A DNA stretch of 64,000 bases from Chalciporus piperatus (GCA_038093975.1 JBBPTG010000029.1:151316-215315), one strand, 5' to 3'; shown: positions 1 through 11,764, numbered from the stretch's first letter. The notes: generated by a model not told the origin, from the sequence alone. Numbers and translations: made by a program.

Positions 1-789
1 ACATCTGTGAGTGCGGCACATGCAGCCTTGCCCTCGGTGGTTTCAAGGGACCCGATGAGAACTCGGTCAGGGGAAAAGAGATCGTTGATCGCAGTTCCTT
101 CGGCGAGGAATTCTGGGTTCGAAAGGATATCGAAACGACAATTAGGTTTCGAGTTAGCCTCCAGGATAATCCGCATCGACTCCGCAGTACGACACGGAAC
201 TGTCGACTTCTCCACCACGATCTTACTTGAGTTGGCAACGTCGGCTATGCGACGAGTGGCGAGTTCTACGTAGCTGCAAGGAACATGGTGTCAGATCTGG
301 GTTTCCAATACCAAGATTGCGACAGACGAACTTGAGATCCGCAGCGAAACCAGCACCGACGCCACTCTTCTTTGTGGGAGTATTGACACTGACGAAGATG
401 AGGTCTGCCTCCTGGATTCCCCTGTCGACATCGGTGGAGAAGAAGAGATTGCGGTCGCGGGCTTCGCGGACCACGTCTTCAAGCCCTGGCTCGTATATCG
501 GTAGTTTATAGTCTGGGCTATTCCAGGCGTCTACTCGAGCCTTGTTCAAATCGACGATGGTAACTTGGATGTGGGGACACTTGAGAGCGATGACTGCACA
601 TGTGGGACCACCTATGAATTCAAGAGTGGCTTAGCACATGTAACATTCTCTTCGAACAACTTGTCACTCACCAACATAACCAGCGCCGACTAAAAATGAT
701 TGATGGATTTGCGTTAACATCTCCTCGATAGGCTAGATACAGATTGGTGGAATAAACCTACTACAGCAGATCTTATTGACGGTGGGCAT
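1..789 (-). CDS. UDP-glucose 6-dehydrogenase, copy A (partial, cut by window edge)
   Basis: N-terminal part of a cytosolic NAD-dependent enzyme that oxidises UDP-glucose to UDP-glucuronate. The ATG is at 789-787. Exon 1 gives MPTVNKICC, and a short exon 2 completes the Rossmann motif IGAGYVG. Exon 3 (about 611-332) carries the conserved [18 protein letters not shown] and [10 protein letters not shown] blocks. Exon 4 contains [23 protein letters not shown] and PDRVLIGS, and the window ends inside it. From base 1 to about 611 the DNA differs from copy B (8316-8926) at only six positions. Exon 1 and introns 1 and 2 are clearly diverged. All visible splice sites are intact, so the copy may be functional, but the catalytic Cys region lies outside the window. 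Confidence 0.9.
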
Positions 790-840
790 GGCGGAACTGG
801 TAGCGGATGGAAGAGGCAGGACGGAGAAGAAGACGAGGCT

Positions 841-852
841 ATAGCTTTATAG
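841..852 (-). promoter_or_regulatory. Putative TATA box of UDP-glucose dehydrogenase copy A
   Basis: On the minus strand this reads CTATAAAGCTAT, about 55 bp upstream of the copy A ATG. The match to a TATAAA core is good, but function is inferred from position only. Confidence 0.4.
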
Positions 853-1855
853 TGCGCCCGAATAGAGGTCCGAGGATAGTACACACGGGCATCCTTGGTT
901 GACCGAATCGCCACTTCGAAGCCGGCGCCTCAGGCCAGTGGTTCTTGGCGCGATGGTTACCAAATATATGTGTCAAGTTCGCCATTGTCCACAAGGCCAG
1001 GTGAACCAGCTGCAGAATCAATCGAACCCGAACTTTGATCGAACAAGGTCGCGCGATGAAACAGTTCAATCCGTGATGCTTGATAGAGTCCCGAGACAGA
1101 TCCAGATCATACTGCGCTAGTATCTGCCGCGTGAGTCAACGGCCCGGCGAACTCGTCTCATGTTCAAGTACACATCTACAGGACGCGCTGCGAAAGCATG
1201 GCTTGTATACAATTCATTAACAGCTTCTCCGGTGAGTCTTCTAGCAGGTGCTTCGTTATGTACAATAACTCGCGCCTACGAACAGCGTTCTTCACATCAG
1301 GCTCATCGCCGCTTCAGGGACTAACTTGGGGTACGCGGAACTCCTGCATCCAGGAACTTGGGTTTGAAATCCGACCTTTATGACCCAGCTTTACACTACT
1401 GGATGGTTTACGTGTCCTCGTTGTGACAAAGAGTGGAGTAACACTTTGTGTACATGGACAGCGTGGAACGCTACTAGAAGTGATCTTTGATCCGTTCTCT
1501 CTGATGGTGTTTCAGCTGTTCGCGAGTCGCGACTGTCTCCTTCAATCCGATCGTTTGCTGCTCGCCAACCCGACCCTTACTCCGACCCGTACGCGTAAGT
1601 AACCACTCTGGTCTGGTTGCGCCTCAGGCCTCATTACCCATAGCTTTCTTTGTCATTGATGATACCGGGGCTCACAATTGATGCACGGAGATTCAGAGGT
1701 TCCTATCAGTTCCATACCATTAGAGTCTAGCTATCACCGCCCCACTCTAACAGCACCACAAGCAATGCAACATGTTCTTACACCCGACTGCCTGTAGGTA
1801 TCTGGAGCCCCTTGGCAGCCCATCTGATCTGATCATCCAACCCCCCTTCGCACAT
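853..1855. other. Intergenic, no gene recognised
   Basis: About 1 kb between the 5' side of UDP-glucose dehydrogenase A and the 3' end of PSD copy A. Only short open frames without recognisable domains occur here. The spacing (about 1.07 kb) resembles the roughly 1.0 kb between copy B and the third PSD copy, which suggests a duplicated pair, although the intergenic DNA itself has diverged. Confidence 0.6.
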
Positions 1856-3165
1856 TCACTCGAAAGAGTTATCTACATGGAACAACAAACTCCCGACCTT
1901 CCGAGCCTCCTCCGGATTCTTAGGTCCAGGCAACAACGTCAACTGGGTCTCAGGACGGAACACGAGCAAATGCGTCGATCCTCCGAAATGGAAAGACCCG
2001 AGCTCGTCTCCCTTCTTGATCCTATCGCCTGGCCTAACGTCGATCTTGCACGTCGAGACTTCCCCAAGACCGACACCAACGAAACACATGAGTCCGATGG
2101 CTGGATTGTCGGACTCGATGAAGATGAGCGCGCGCGTAGACATGGCGGTGACGAACGCTTGAGAACGGGAGATCACGTCCGGGTCTGGATCGTCGTCCAA
2201 ACGAGCCGCATAATACGTCCCTGGAACGTTCTTCGTGAATACAACGCGTCCATCGACTGGACTATGCCAACGATGATAGTCGAGCGAGCTTAGTATCGCC
2301 TGAAAGACCGTGCCACCAATGAACTGCGATGCAATTAGTTCGTGATCGAAGATGTGGTAGAGCGAGCAAGGCATATCTTTGACCCAGAATTCGTCCGTGG
2401 GTTGGACGTCAGTGGCAACTCGGTGGGTAATGGCTTCACAGGCTGCGTTGGTGAATTCGGGGTTGTGGGGTGCGATCGTGGGACGCACGCCTGGTCTGAA
2501 GCGTCTCACAAAGAAGTCGTCCCAGGATGTGAACCCCATGTAAGGTTGGTCCGGGTAACGGAGCCACGCTTTTGCAAAAGGCATGCCCAAGCGCTCGTTC
2601 TGTACCCGGAGAGCGTCAGGGCTGAACCAGCCACCCTCCGAGGTGACTAAAACATTACGGGAAGCTGGGGAGACGAGAAACCTGGTCCACTCTTGAAAGA
2701 TCTTGTGAAACATCACATTGACCTTGGGGTTCGTGAAGGCGTGGTAGCCAGCCTCGGTGTTGCAGAACGGGGCGAGGACGCCGGACATGGGGACACCGCT
2801 CACCAGAGGGCTCGTGTAGCTGTAAGTGGGTGCGAGGGTGATGACCCGGTCGAGGACAGCGAGCAGCTGCATATAATTTCTGATCTAGGGATGGCAGTCA
2901 GCATGCTGAAATCAATGATGAAGCATGAGCTCTTTACCGAGTACTGGTTGGGGTTCGGGTTCGGAGGAACTCGATTGAACATTTCATGAACGTCTCTGAA
3001 CATCTCAGTGTTATCCGAGTCCTCGATAAGTTTCTTGAACTCGAGAATCACGAGAGAGAAATGTCTTTCGTTGACATCGCCTGCGCTTGTACAGACTCCC
3101 TTGCTAATTAGATGTTTAAGATGGTCATGGTGGGCCACCCGGATGATGCTAGGATCTGTAACCAA
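1856..3165 (-). pseudogene. PSD-family decarboxylase, copy A (5' end decayed)
   Basis: Paralogue of the intact copy at 4409-5760. Exon 2 (to the stop at 1856) is open and keeps the PSD His motif DYHRWHSPVDG and the self-cleavage/pyruvoyl motif FGGST. The exon 1/exon 2 intron (GTAAAG...CTAG, near 2940-2885) is conserved. Upstream, homology to copy B begins at DPSII. The N-terminal segment of copy B (MPISIKHSGTIARWLPK) has no counterpart, no in-frame ATG precedes the homology, and an in-frame TAA lies at 3174-3172. Unless an unseen upstream exon supplies a start, the protein cannot be made at full length. The family decarboxylates phosphatidylserine or, in PsiD-type members, aromatic amino acids; which applies cannot be told here. 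Confidence 0.6.
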
Positions 3166-3174
3166 TTGAGATTA

Positions 3175-4408
3175 ACGCCTCGGTGACGGCTATCTCAACG
3201 AAGATTCGGAAAATGAACCTACTACTGCACAATTTCTTGATCTGTCATTGGGCAACGAGAGGAAGATGGACGAGGCGACGCGAAGAAAGAGTCCAACCTT
3301 TAAATTGTTTTCGGAATGGGTCTCGCCTCAAGCAATGGCGACAATCGCCTATCGTTGGCGGAGAATTTTATTTGTTGCTCTCGATTTCGTCCATTATGTT
3401 CCACGGAGTAGTCGTCACCACCGACCAAATTCAAGTTTAAGCCTGTGATGAGTATTTGAAGAAAAACGCCCACTCGGTCGTATACTGGTGTTAGGCTGCC
3501 CAAAATCAACGTAGCAGGGCCACAGGTTGCGAAAAGCATCTCCAGCGTACAATTGAGGTTCCAACATCAAGAAATTGAACCGAGGAATTACACCAGGTTT
3601 TGGACTAGTGCAGTTTTTTATCACGTTTTGGACAAGAGACGAAGGATTCAGTGATCCTCCTATGCCCAAATGTGGTTGGATCAAGGAGCGCTAGTCGTCG
3701 ATGACGATAACTACAGACTTACAGTGAGTACATTGCTACTCACCAATTGGTGATTCTTTGACGACCTACTGGTAGTGCCAATGGCTATAGCGGGTGTCAA
3801 GAGCAGACTCCAGGATACAGATTATAGGAAAACCCGGTGTGTGCAGCGTGACAAACGTACTAACGTAATATTGAAAGGTGTCAGGCCATTTCAGTGCGAG
3901 CTCTGATTGGCTGACGCTTGATCACCAACGCATGTCGACTATAACCCTAACCGATACTGCAGAACCTGAACCATACTAAATACTAGATTAGTAGAGTAAC
4001 ACAAAGGCTCAAGCTTGCCAGCTAGTCAACCCGAACCCCAGCCACAATCGTTCCCCAACATGTGATGCGGTGCGGATTTCGTCAGGGAGTTTGCCCGGAT
4101 TATAGTCTTAGCACTATGGCCGTCACATAGTAGTACGACTCTTGGGTCTGCCTACGGGAGACTAAGCCCTACTATCGGATGTATTTGCGAATCCTGCCTT
4201 CGGCCTACGTATACCGTAGTTCCTGTAGGAAGACCAAAGAGTTGAATGAAGACAACAGTTCACCTAAGCCTTCAAATTCAGGCCACAAAGTTCACATCAT
4301 ATATCTCGGTGTGCTAATTGGTACATGTTCCTACTATGGTACAACTTCACGACACCATTCAGTCTCCAATTTCCTGCCGATATTTAAGCATGTTTCCCCG
4401 TTGCCCCT
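3175..4408. other. Intergenic, with one copy of a short dispersed repeat
   Basis: Upstream region of PSD copy A and downstream region of PSD copy B. No gene is recognised. Around 4133-4172 lies a segment (GACTCTTGGGTCTGCC, then GGGAGACTAAG) that resembles parts of the repeats near 33700 and 51005. Confidence 0.5.
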
Positions 4409-5760
4409 TCAGTTGCCAGTGAAAGAGTTATCCACATGGAACAACAAACTTCCGACCTGCCTAGCCTCCTCCGGGTCATCAGGACCAGGCAGCAAGGTCA
4501 ACTGGGTCTCAGGACGGAACACGAGCAAATGCGTCGATCCCCCGAAATGGAACGACCCAATCTCATGCCCCTTCTTGATCCTATCTCCCGGTTTGACCTC
4601 GATCTTGCACGTCGAGACTTCCCCAAGTCCGACGCCGACGAAACACATGAGTCCGATGGCTGGATTGTCAGACTCGATGAAGATGAGCGCGCGGGTGGAT
4701 ATGGCGGTGACAAACGCCTGTGAACGGGAGACGACATCTGGGTCCGTATCCTCGTCCAAACGAGCAGCATAGTACGTTCCTGGAACGTTCTTCGTAAACA
4801 CGACGCGTCCATCTACGGGACTGTGCCAACGATGATAATCCAGCGAGCTAAGCATCGCCTGGAAGACAGTCCCGCCCACCAACTGCGACGCAAGTGGCTG
4901 ATAGTCGAGGATGTGATCAAGGGAGTAAGGCATATCTTTGAGCCAGAACTCGTCCGTGGGTTGGACGTCGATGGCAACTCGGTAGGTGATGGCTTCGCAA
5001 CTTGCATTGATGAATTCCGGGTTTTCGGGTGCGATGGTGGGTCGGATCTTGTCTCTGAAACGCCTGACAAAGAAGTCGTCCCATGACGTGAAGCCCATGT
5101 TAGGCTGGTCGGGGTAGCATACCCACGCCTGTGCGAAGGGCATGCCCAAGCGCTCGTCCTGCACCTGGAGAGCGTCAGGGCTGAACCAGCCGCCCTCCGA
5201 GGTGACTAGGACTTCACGGGAAGCTGGGGACACGAGGAATCTGGTCCACTCGTCGAAAATCCTCTGGAACATCGCGTTGACCTTTGGGTTGGTGAAGGCG
5301 CGGTAACCAGCCTCAGTGTTGCAGAACGGAGCAAGGACGCCGTACATGGGGACACCGCTCACGAGTGGGCTCGTGTAGCTGTAGGTAGGTGCGAGGGTGA
5401 TGACCCTGTTCAAGACGGCGAGGAGTTGCATATAGTTCGTGATCTAGGAATACTTGGCGGTCAGTTGAGCTCAATGACGAAGTAAAAATTCCTTACGGTG
5501 TTTTGGTTGGGGTCTGGGTTCGGAGCGACCTGGTCGAACATTTCGTGGAAGTCTCTGAATATCTCAGCGTTCTCCTCGATGAGCTTCTTGAGCTCGAGAA
5601 TGACGAGAGAGAGCTGCTTTTCGTCGACGTCACCTGATGTCGTGCAGACTCCCTTGTTAATGAGGTTTTGAAGGTGCTCATGGATGATTTTGCGGAGGAT
5701 GCTAGGGTCTTTCGGCAACCATCGGGCAATGGTACCGCTGTGTTTAATAGAGATGGGCAT
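4409..5760 (-). CDS. Phosphatidylserine/aromatic amino-acid decarboxylase family protein (PsiD-like), copy B
   Basis: Two exons (5760-5497 and 5443-4409) joined across a 53-bp GTAAGG...CTAG intron give 432 residues, close to the size of PsiD-type fungal enzymes. The N-terminal half matches the PSDC-type extension; the C-terminal half is the PSD catalytic domain. Visible motifs are YHRWHSPVDG (about residues 291-300, with the catalytic His) and GGST (about 389-392), where family members self-cleave to form the pyruvoyl cofactor. There is no mitochondrial presequence or membrane segment, unlike PSD1-type enzymes, so a soluble PsiD-like protein is likelier. It lies between paralogue A and UDP-glucose dehydrogenase B on the same strand. 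Substrate is unknown: phosphatidylserine or an amino acid such as tryptophan are possible. There is no psilocybin-type gene set beside it. Confidence 0.88.
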
Positions 5761-5873
5761 GGTAATTTACTGTGGACTTGGAGTGGTCAGTAGGTTTACC
5801 CCGTCCGCAGGCAGGAAGAAACTCACAAGTGAGGAATGAGAGGCGGATGCTGAGGGACGTGGACCAGCAAGCC

Positions 5874-5885
5874 CCTTTATATACG
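5874..5885 (-). promoter_or_regulatory. Putative TATA box of PSD copy B
   Basis: The minus strand reads CGTATATAAAGG, about 115 bp upstream of the copy B ATG at 5760. This is a strong TATA match at a plausible distance. Confidence 0.5.
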
Positions 5886-7202
5886 TTGAACATCAGGCAC
5901 TGGCGTCCCAATATCTCTCGTTATTGCAAGGGGACCGTCCGGCAAAATCCACTGCCCCCAGATCATTTTGTCCTGAAAAAGGGGCGATTCGACTTCTTGG
6001 GCGCGACTTTCATCCTTGGTATGGCAGGAGGTCGTGAAAGGAATGTAAAGCTGCGCAAGGTATATGGGGAATTTCGGACGGATCCTTGGTTTAGCTGCGC
6101 GAAGGAAGTCACAAGGCTCGTGAAGGGGAAACCCCCGAGATCCCTTGACATCAATCGGAGGTATCAAGATTTAGGAATCAGGGAGAACTTGCAAGTTGAC
6201 ATCTGGATTCTTTCGCGTAATACATTCAGTTGCCCCGGATCTCACACAGGGCAGGACTCACCTACTGGCACAACTAGCATCGTCAAAGTTTAGTTTGAGG
6301 CGAATGCACTAGTCATAGTTGTCGTACTAGTAGAAATGCCCATAAGGGATTTCCCCGCACGGAAGATTCGTCTCCTCACTCAGGGGTGGGGAAGAGAAGA
6401 CATCTTCCTATTGCAGTTAGTTCTGAGCGGCCATTTGTGAGGCTTTGCCACTTTGGTTTCGAAGTTGATGAACTTCAACTCGGGCTTTGTATAGAAGGGC
6501 CATCGATGATCGATAGGACTCGGTGTCAGTGGACTTTGTACCCTGGATTTTCATTCGGCTCGGAGCCCGAGGCCTGAAGAGCGGTTCTGGATGCTCTTGC
6601 CCAGACTTGGTACATCGAGATGCGACTCGGAGGAAGTTCTCGGGAGCCTGACCTGTGGTCCGAAACAAGCGTCGAGGACACAGAGCAGCTGGTCCCACTC
6701 CTTGTGAACGAGTGACATGGATGCATCTAATCGAGCTGTGGTGTCCCACCTTCCCAACTTGGCCACCAGGTTGCTTGAGGGAAATGAACGTACTAGTTCG
6801 CGTGAGCATGATGTGAAATGGAATCAATTGAATTAACCCCTGACATTCCTTACATACGCGTAGGGGGTGGCTGAGCTTACGGGAGGTTGTGGAGAACGTC
6901 GGACACACTCGAGAACTCAGCATGCGGCATGATATCCGAGTCTCAGACACGCACGTCTGGCAGAGGCTCGGAGGCCCTGAAGACGTTCTATGTCTTACTG
7001 CGACTCGTACTTAGTTCGTGGCCAAAAGGACGAGGAAGGAACCAGGGGCGTCACGATCAGCTTGAATCCATACATTACCTTAATTCGGCACCTAGTATGA
7101 GAGATTGAAGCCGCGTTATTAGAGGGGAAATCCGTTTTGGGGTATACAGTAAGATGTGTGGCGCTCGTTGTTTGGGGAGGCCGACGAGATGAACCATATT
7201 AT
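5886..7202. other. Intergenic, no supported gene
   Basis: Region between PSD copy B and UDP-glucose dehydrogenase B. Open frames on the minus strand at 6417-6950 and 6551-6766 have no recognisable domain and overlap in different frames, so no coding call is made. A remnant exon of an unknown gene around 6550-6770 cannot be excluded. Confidence 0.5.
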
Positions 7203-9109
7203 CTATAGTTTACAGCCTCTAGACCGTCCGATAACAATCATCTGCCAAGTGGAGATCAGTGAATGATCCCATCGTTGATAAGATAGAATGGGTACAATAA
7301 GGAGGGATGAACGAATAGAAACGAACCTTGAAACCGATACGCCGTAGCTTTTCGGCATCGAGCAGAAGACGACCATCGAAGATGAATGCGGGCTTCTTCA
7401 TGTTGCGATAAACATCTTCCCAGTTGATTTCTCGGAACACTCTCCACTCGGTGGAAATCACGACAGCTTCAGTGTCCTTACAAGCTTCTAGCGATGAATT
7501 ACATATCTTCACTTGCTTCTTCACTATAATAGCGTAGCGGGCCATCAGAATGTACCAAGGAATGATGGCTGTTTAAGGCACCGCCCGATTGGGCAATAGA
7601 AACAACTTACAGGTAGCAAGCGGGACGGATGAACATGCCTCTGAGAGATTCTCCCAGATCTGGTCATGCTCAACTTTGGGGTCGTAGATGTTCACATGTG
7701 CACCTTCTGATTGGAAGTCCCGGACGAGGGAGATGGCTGCCGATTCGCGCGTGTCCCCCGTGTCTGCTTTGAAGGCGAAACCAAGAACAGCAATACGCTA
7801 AGGAACGTTGAACAAAGCATTCAATATAAGGATGAACCCATTTGATGGAGCAACATCAATGTGCCGACTCACCTTTCCTGTGATGGTGTTAAACAGCGTA
7901 TCAACCACTGTCTTCGAGAATCTCCTCTTCTGGTACTCGTTCATCAGCACCACCTGATTCCAATAGTTGGCAACCTCGGGAAGGTGCAAGCTCTCGCTCA
8001 GGTATACAAGGTTCAGGATATCCTTCTGGAAGCACGAGCCACCAAACCCGACAGAGGCCCGCAAGAACTTGGGCCCTATACGTGAATCTTTCCCAATGGC
8101 ATTTGCCACCTCATCGATGTTGGCGCCCGTAGCCTCGCAGATGGCCGACAGAGCGTTGATGGATGAGATTCGCTGGGCGAGCATGGCGTTCGCCGCCAAC
8201 TTGGAAAGCTCAGAGGACCATAGCCCAACGGTGAGGATGCGATCCTTTCTGCGGAGGCCATCAGCACTCATCTCGATGAGATAGGACAGCCACTAACGGA
8301 ACCCAATTGGCATAGACATCTGTGAGTGCGGCACATGCAGCCTTGCCCTCGGTGGTTTCAAGGGACCCGATGAGGACTCGGTCAGGGGAAAAGAGATCGT
8401 TGATCGCAGTTCCTTCGGCGAGGAATTCTGGGTTCGAAAGGATATCGAAACGACAATTAGGTTTCGAGTTAGCCTCCAGGATAATCCGCATCGACTCCGC
8501 AGTACGACACGGAACCGTCGACTTCTCCACCACGATCTTACTTGAGTTGGCAACGTCGGCTATGCGACGAGTGGCGAGTTCTACGTAGCTGCAAGGAACA
8601 TGGTGTCAGATCTGGGATTCCAATACCAAGATTGCGACAGACGAACTTGAGATCCGCAGCGAAACCAGCACCTACGCCACTCTTCTTTGTGGGAGTATTG
8701 ACACTGACGAAGATGAGGTCTGCCTCCTGGATTCCCCTGTCGACATCGGTGGAGAAGAAGAGATTGCGGTCGCGGGCTTTGCGGACCACGTCTTCAAGCC
8801 CTGGCTCGTATATCGGTAGTTTATAGTCTGGGCTATTCCAGGCGTCTACTCGAGCCTTGTTCAAATCGACGATGGTAACTTGGATGTGGGGACACTTGAG
8901 AGCGATGACTGCACATGTGGGGCCACCTATGAATCCAAGAGTGGCCTAGTGTGACATGTACCGTTATCATCGAACAACCTGCCACTCACCAACATAACCA
9001 GCACCGACTACAAACGTCCATAGAGTGGCGTTAACATCTCGGTAATCGCTGAGCTGATGAAGGTCGGTGAAACGAACTTACTGCAACAAATCTTCTGAAC
9101 GGCGGGCAT
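7203..9109 (-). CDS. UDP-glucose 6-dehydrogenase, copy B (complete)
   Basis: Eight exons can be joined without a frame break: 9109-9082, 9007-8990, 8926-8647, 8588-8298, 8248-7873, 7797-7611, 7523-7327, 7241-7203. All introns are GT-AG, 49-87 bp, and the product is 471 residues, the usual fungal length. Motifs in order: N-terminal Rossmann [23 protein letters not shown], the central block [20 protein letters not shown], the catalytic cysteine in [14 protein letters not shown], and the C-terminal nucleotide domain [19 protein letters not shown]. It makes UDP-glucuronate in the cytosol, precursor of UDP-xylose and acidic wall or capsule polysaccharide. The last exon ends GRSRGCKL. The last three-quarters of exon 3 and onward are almost identical to copy A. 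Confidence 0.95.
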
Positions 9110-9173
9110 ATTGAACCGGGGTGCGGGTGGGAGAAACGAGGCGGAGAAACCTAGAGAAACCGACCAAGGTTTA

Positions 9174-9182
9174 GATATATAA
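9174..9182 (-). promoter_or_regulatory. Putative TATA box of UDP-glucose dehydrogenase copy B
   Basis: The minus strand reads ATTATATAT about 65 bp upstream of the ATG at 9109. Position is similar to the TATA-like box of copy A, although the surrounding promoter DNA is diverged. Confidence 0.4.
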
Positions 9183-10097
9183 TGCGTCCTTTATCACGAT
9201 CCAGAATAGCGATGTCGACGACAATCGTACGACCGCCGTCGTCGGTGAACTGAAACTCTCCAAGTCACTCTTCGCGCCCCAAAGCCGTTCATTGTGAATT
9301 CATGCCGAGCCTTAACTCCCAGGCCAGCTGCAGACGCGAGAATTGGAATGTGCATACGGAGGTGGAAATTGGAGTGCAATACACCTGAATAGGTCAATCA
9401 GTGATCTTGACATATCACCGACGGATTCTAAAAGGTCACGTTCGTCACTTCCGCTATAAATGAACCAGAATGAGCCGCAGCGGCATACAACACAGATTAC
9501 CAATGCATGACCAGCATACCATTGATTATTGTGTAAGTCTTCTGGGTGTCCACCATTAGCAGAAAGGCCTTTCTAGAGTCGAATTTGGACTCGGAAGACA
9601 TAGTTATTCCATAGCATGACTCTTCTGAGCGGCACTGCCACCAAGTCATCTAGTTGGTCAACCGAGCCGCCGGCGGGGCACGGTCAGTTGGGTGTGTGTA
9701 ACGGCTTGCAAGCTCATCCTAATCGTTTATCGTGGCTACCAGGCCCGAGTAGTGCTTGCCGGAGGTGTAATGGAGGTCAGGCCGTCCGATTAGTATGGTA
9801 TTCGCCCCTACTTATGTCAACTTCCTACACCTCCTTTTTCTGAGTTACATTGATTTTCCTCAATACTCGTATCGCGAAGCTCGATGGCGCGTTTTAACCC
9901 ATGCACATGCTGATTCCTCTGGGCTTGTTTAGGCACTCAGACAGCCCCTGATTTACGTGCTCCTAGCCTCATCAAAGGTGGGTAGCATTACAGATGGATG
10001 GCAGTGCGTAACACTCGGTCACGATCCCAAGATGAGCGTTGTGGTTCGTTCTCTTCAATCCGCTGACATACGTAGTACAATCTCGTACACTGACACC
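9183..10097. other. Intergenic, no gene recognised
   Basis: About 0.9 kb upstream of UDP-glucose dehydrogenase B and downstream of the third PSD copy. Only short unsupported open frames are present. Confidence 0.5.
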
Positions 10098-10530
10098 GGC
10101 CTCCTCTCAGGTCCAGGCAACAACGTCAACTTGGTCTCAGGACGGAACACGAGCAAATGCGTCGATCCCCCGAAATAGAACGACCCAATCTCATGCCCCT
10201 TCCCCGGGTTTGACCTCGATCTTGCACGTCGAGATCTCCCCAAGTCCGACGCCGACGAAACACACGAGCCCGATGGCTTCGCAACCTGCGTTGATGAAAT
10301 CGTGGTTGTCGGGTGCGATGGGTCGGACGTTTTCTCTGAAACGCGACGAAGAAGTCGTCCCAGGACGTGAAGCCCACGTGAGGCTGGTCGGGGTAGCATA
10401 CCCACGCCTGTGCGAAAGGCACATCAAGGCTGAACCAGCCGCCCTCTGAGGTGACTGGGGCGCCATGGGAAGCTGGGGAGACGAGAAATCTGGTCCACTC
10501 GTTGAAAATCCTGTGCGTTGACGCAAATCA
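10098..10530 (-). pseudogene. PSD-family decarboxylase, copy C (internally deleted relic)
   Basis: The minus strand shows clear pieces of the PSD paralogues: GSFYFGGSTHLLVFRPET (C-terminal motif), then the region around INAGCEAI, then AQAWVCYPDQPHVGFTSWDDFF, and remnants near 10430-10520. Relative to copy B the part holding the catalytic YHRWHSPVDG motif is missing. The join lies at GATGGCT (near 10271), a 7-base word present at both ends of the missing segment in copy B. A second, smaller loss occurs near 10420 (before GGCTGAACCAGCC). Frames no longer agree and exon 1 is absent. It is a clear pseudogene that completes a second PSD/UDP-glucose dehydrogenase pair. Confidence 0.85.
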
Positions 10531-11764
10531 GCCGTACCTTGCATGTCTTTGGCGACTTCGCCTCGGATCGAGGTTCACAGAGAGCATCAATCAATAGATG
10601 AAAGGCTTCGTGGTTGTCGCTAGAGAATGAGCGCAGCAAGGCCGATATAGACCATAGCCTTCGAAGAGGGGTGTTAGACCTTGTCTAGACTTCAAAGAGA
10701 CGGGTAACGGTTCACGGCGTTGGTCCAGGACGACAGATCCATGCTAGATGAAGAGATAAGTGGCAGATAGCATGGGTGTCGTAGTTTGGTGCCCAGAAGC
10801 GGGAGCAGATGAACCCAAAGGAGTATTACCATTACCGTAGTTAACAGCCTCCAGAGATTGTTTGGACGTTTCAGTTGGAAACGTGAAAACCAGCTGGCAG
10901 CTGACCAGAGTGACCAGTTGAACCCTCGCGTCGAATGTTTGAACGACGACTCTTTGGTTTGTCTGGAGACCACGGCTATACACGTAGGAATTAGTACAAC
11001 GCTCATTCGAAACATCATGGCAGCCGGTGACAGCCCGCAAACGATAAGGCGCTTACTACCATTTTCGTTGTCGAAACAACAACAGCACGAATGGCAGTCA
11101 GTACGCGGGCTCGTTCAAATGGACATCCACAACTTGTACTTAATACAAGAAAGACGCTGCAAGAGACTCTCACCTGCATTGCACCCATGTCCCGAAGCCC
11201 TAGTCGGGCCAGTCCCAGCCAGTCCCCTTCCAACACGCTTAACAGTTGTCATGTAACCGCAACCAATCGTGACAGCAGTCGGTTGGCAGTCGGAGATGGC
11301 TCGATCAAATGCCCGACTCCGTGTCCATAAATGATATCTTGGGGATTCGTCATCACAAGGCTGAGACCAGGACACGAGGACGAGTGTTCCTTCTTCATCA
11401 AATACCAGCGACGGACGCTGTTGGACGTGTATAATAAAAGCGCAGTCTCTCACAGCCTGCTCACACTGCCAGCTCTAAAGTATCTGCGGAAGTCTACCCC
11501 ATGGGATCGGGAGACTGGATGCATCAGAAAAAAAATGAATATTCCCTTTTGCGATTCTTTCCAAGAAAGGGTCGCTTTGAGTGTCAATGTACATCATTTT
11601 GGGTAAAAAACTGAGTATTTTGTCGTTTTTACCATAAAGAGATATGGTGACTGCTGATGTAATCTTGCATTTTATAACTGGGACATCGGGTAAAATGATT
11701 TTGTACTGGAACTTGTTCGTCGCCCGTCGAGATTCTGCTGTTCAACGGTGGACAGGAAGTCGCA
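10531..11764. other. Intergenic / upstream region of serine palmitoyltransferase gene
   Basis: No recognised gene. Overlapping open frames on both strands (10692-11040 minus, 10858-11330 plus, 11115-11453 minus) have no identifiable domains. The last 200 bp are A/T-rich and probably hold the promoter of the next gene; no clear TATA box was identified. Confidence 0.5.

Noticed and set aside
1856..5760. Psilocybin-type cluster because of PsiD-like decarboxylases
   Set aside because: No methyltransferase, hydroxytryptamine kinase or P450 gene lies near; neighbours are UDP-glucose dehydrogenases.
6417..6950. 177-codon minus-strand open frame upstream of the PSD B promoter
   Set aside because: Overlaps other frames of equal quality and shows no domain; not enough to call a gene.
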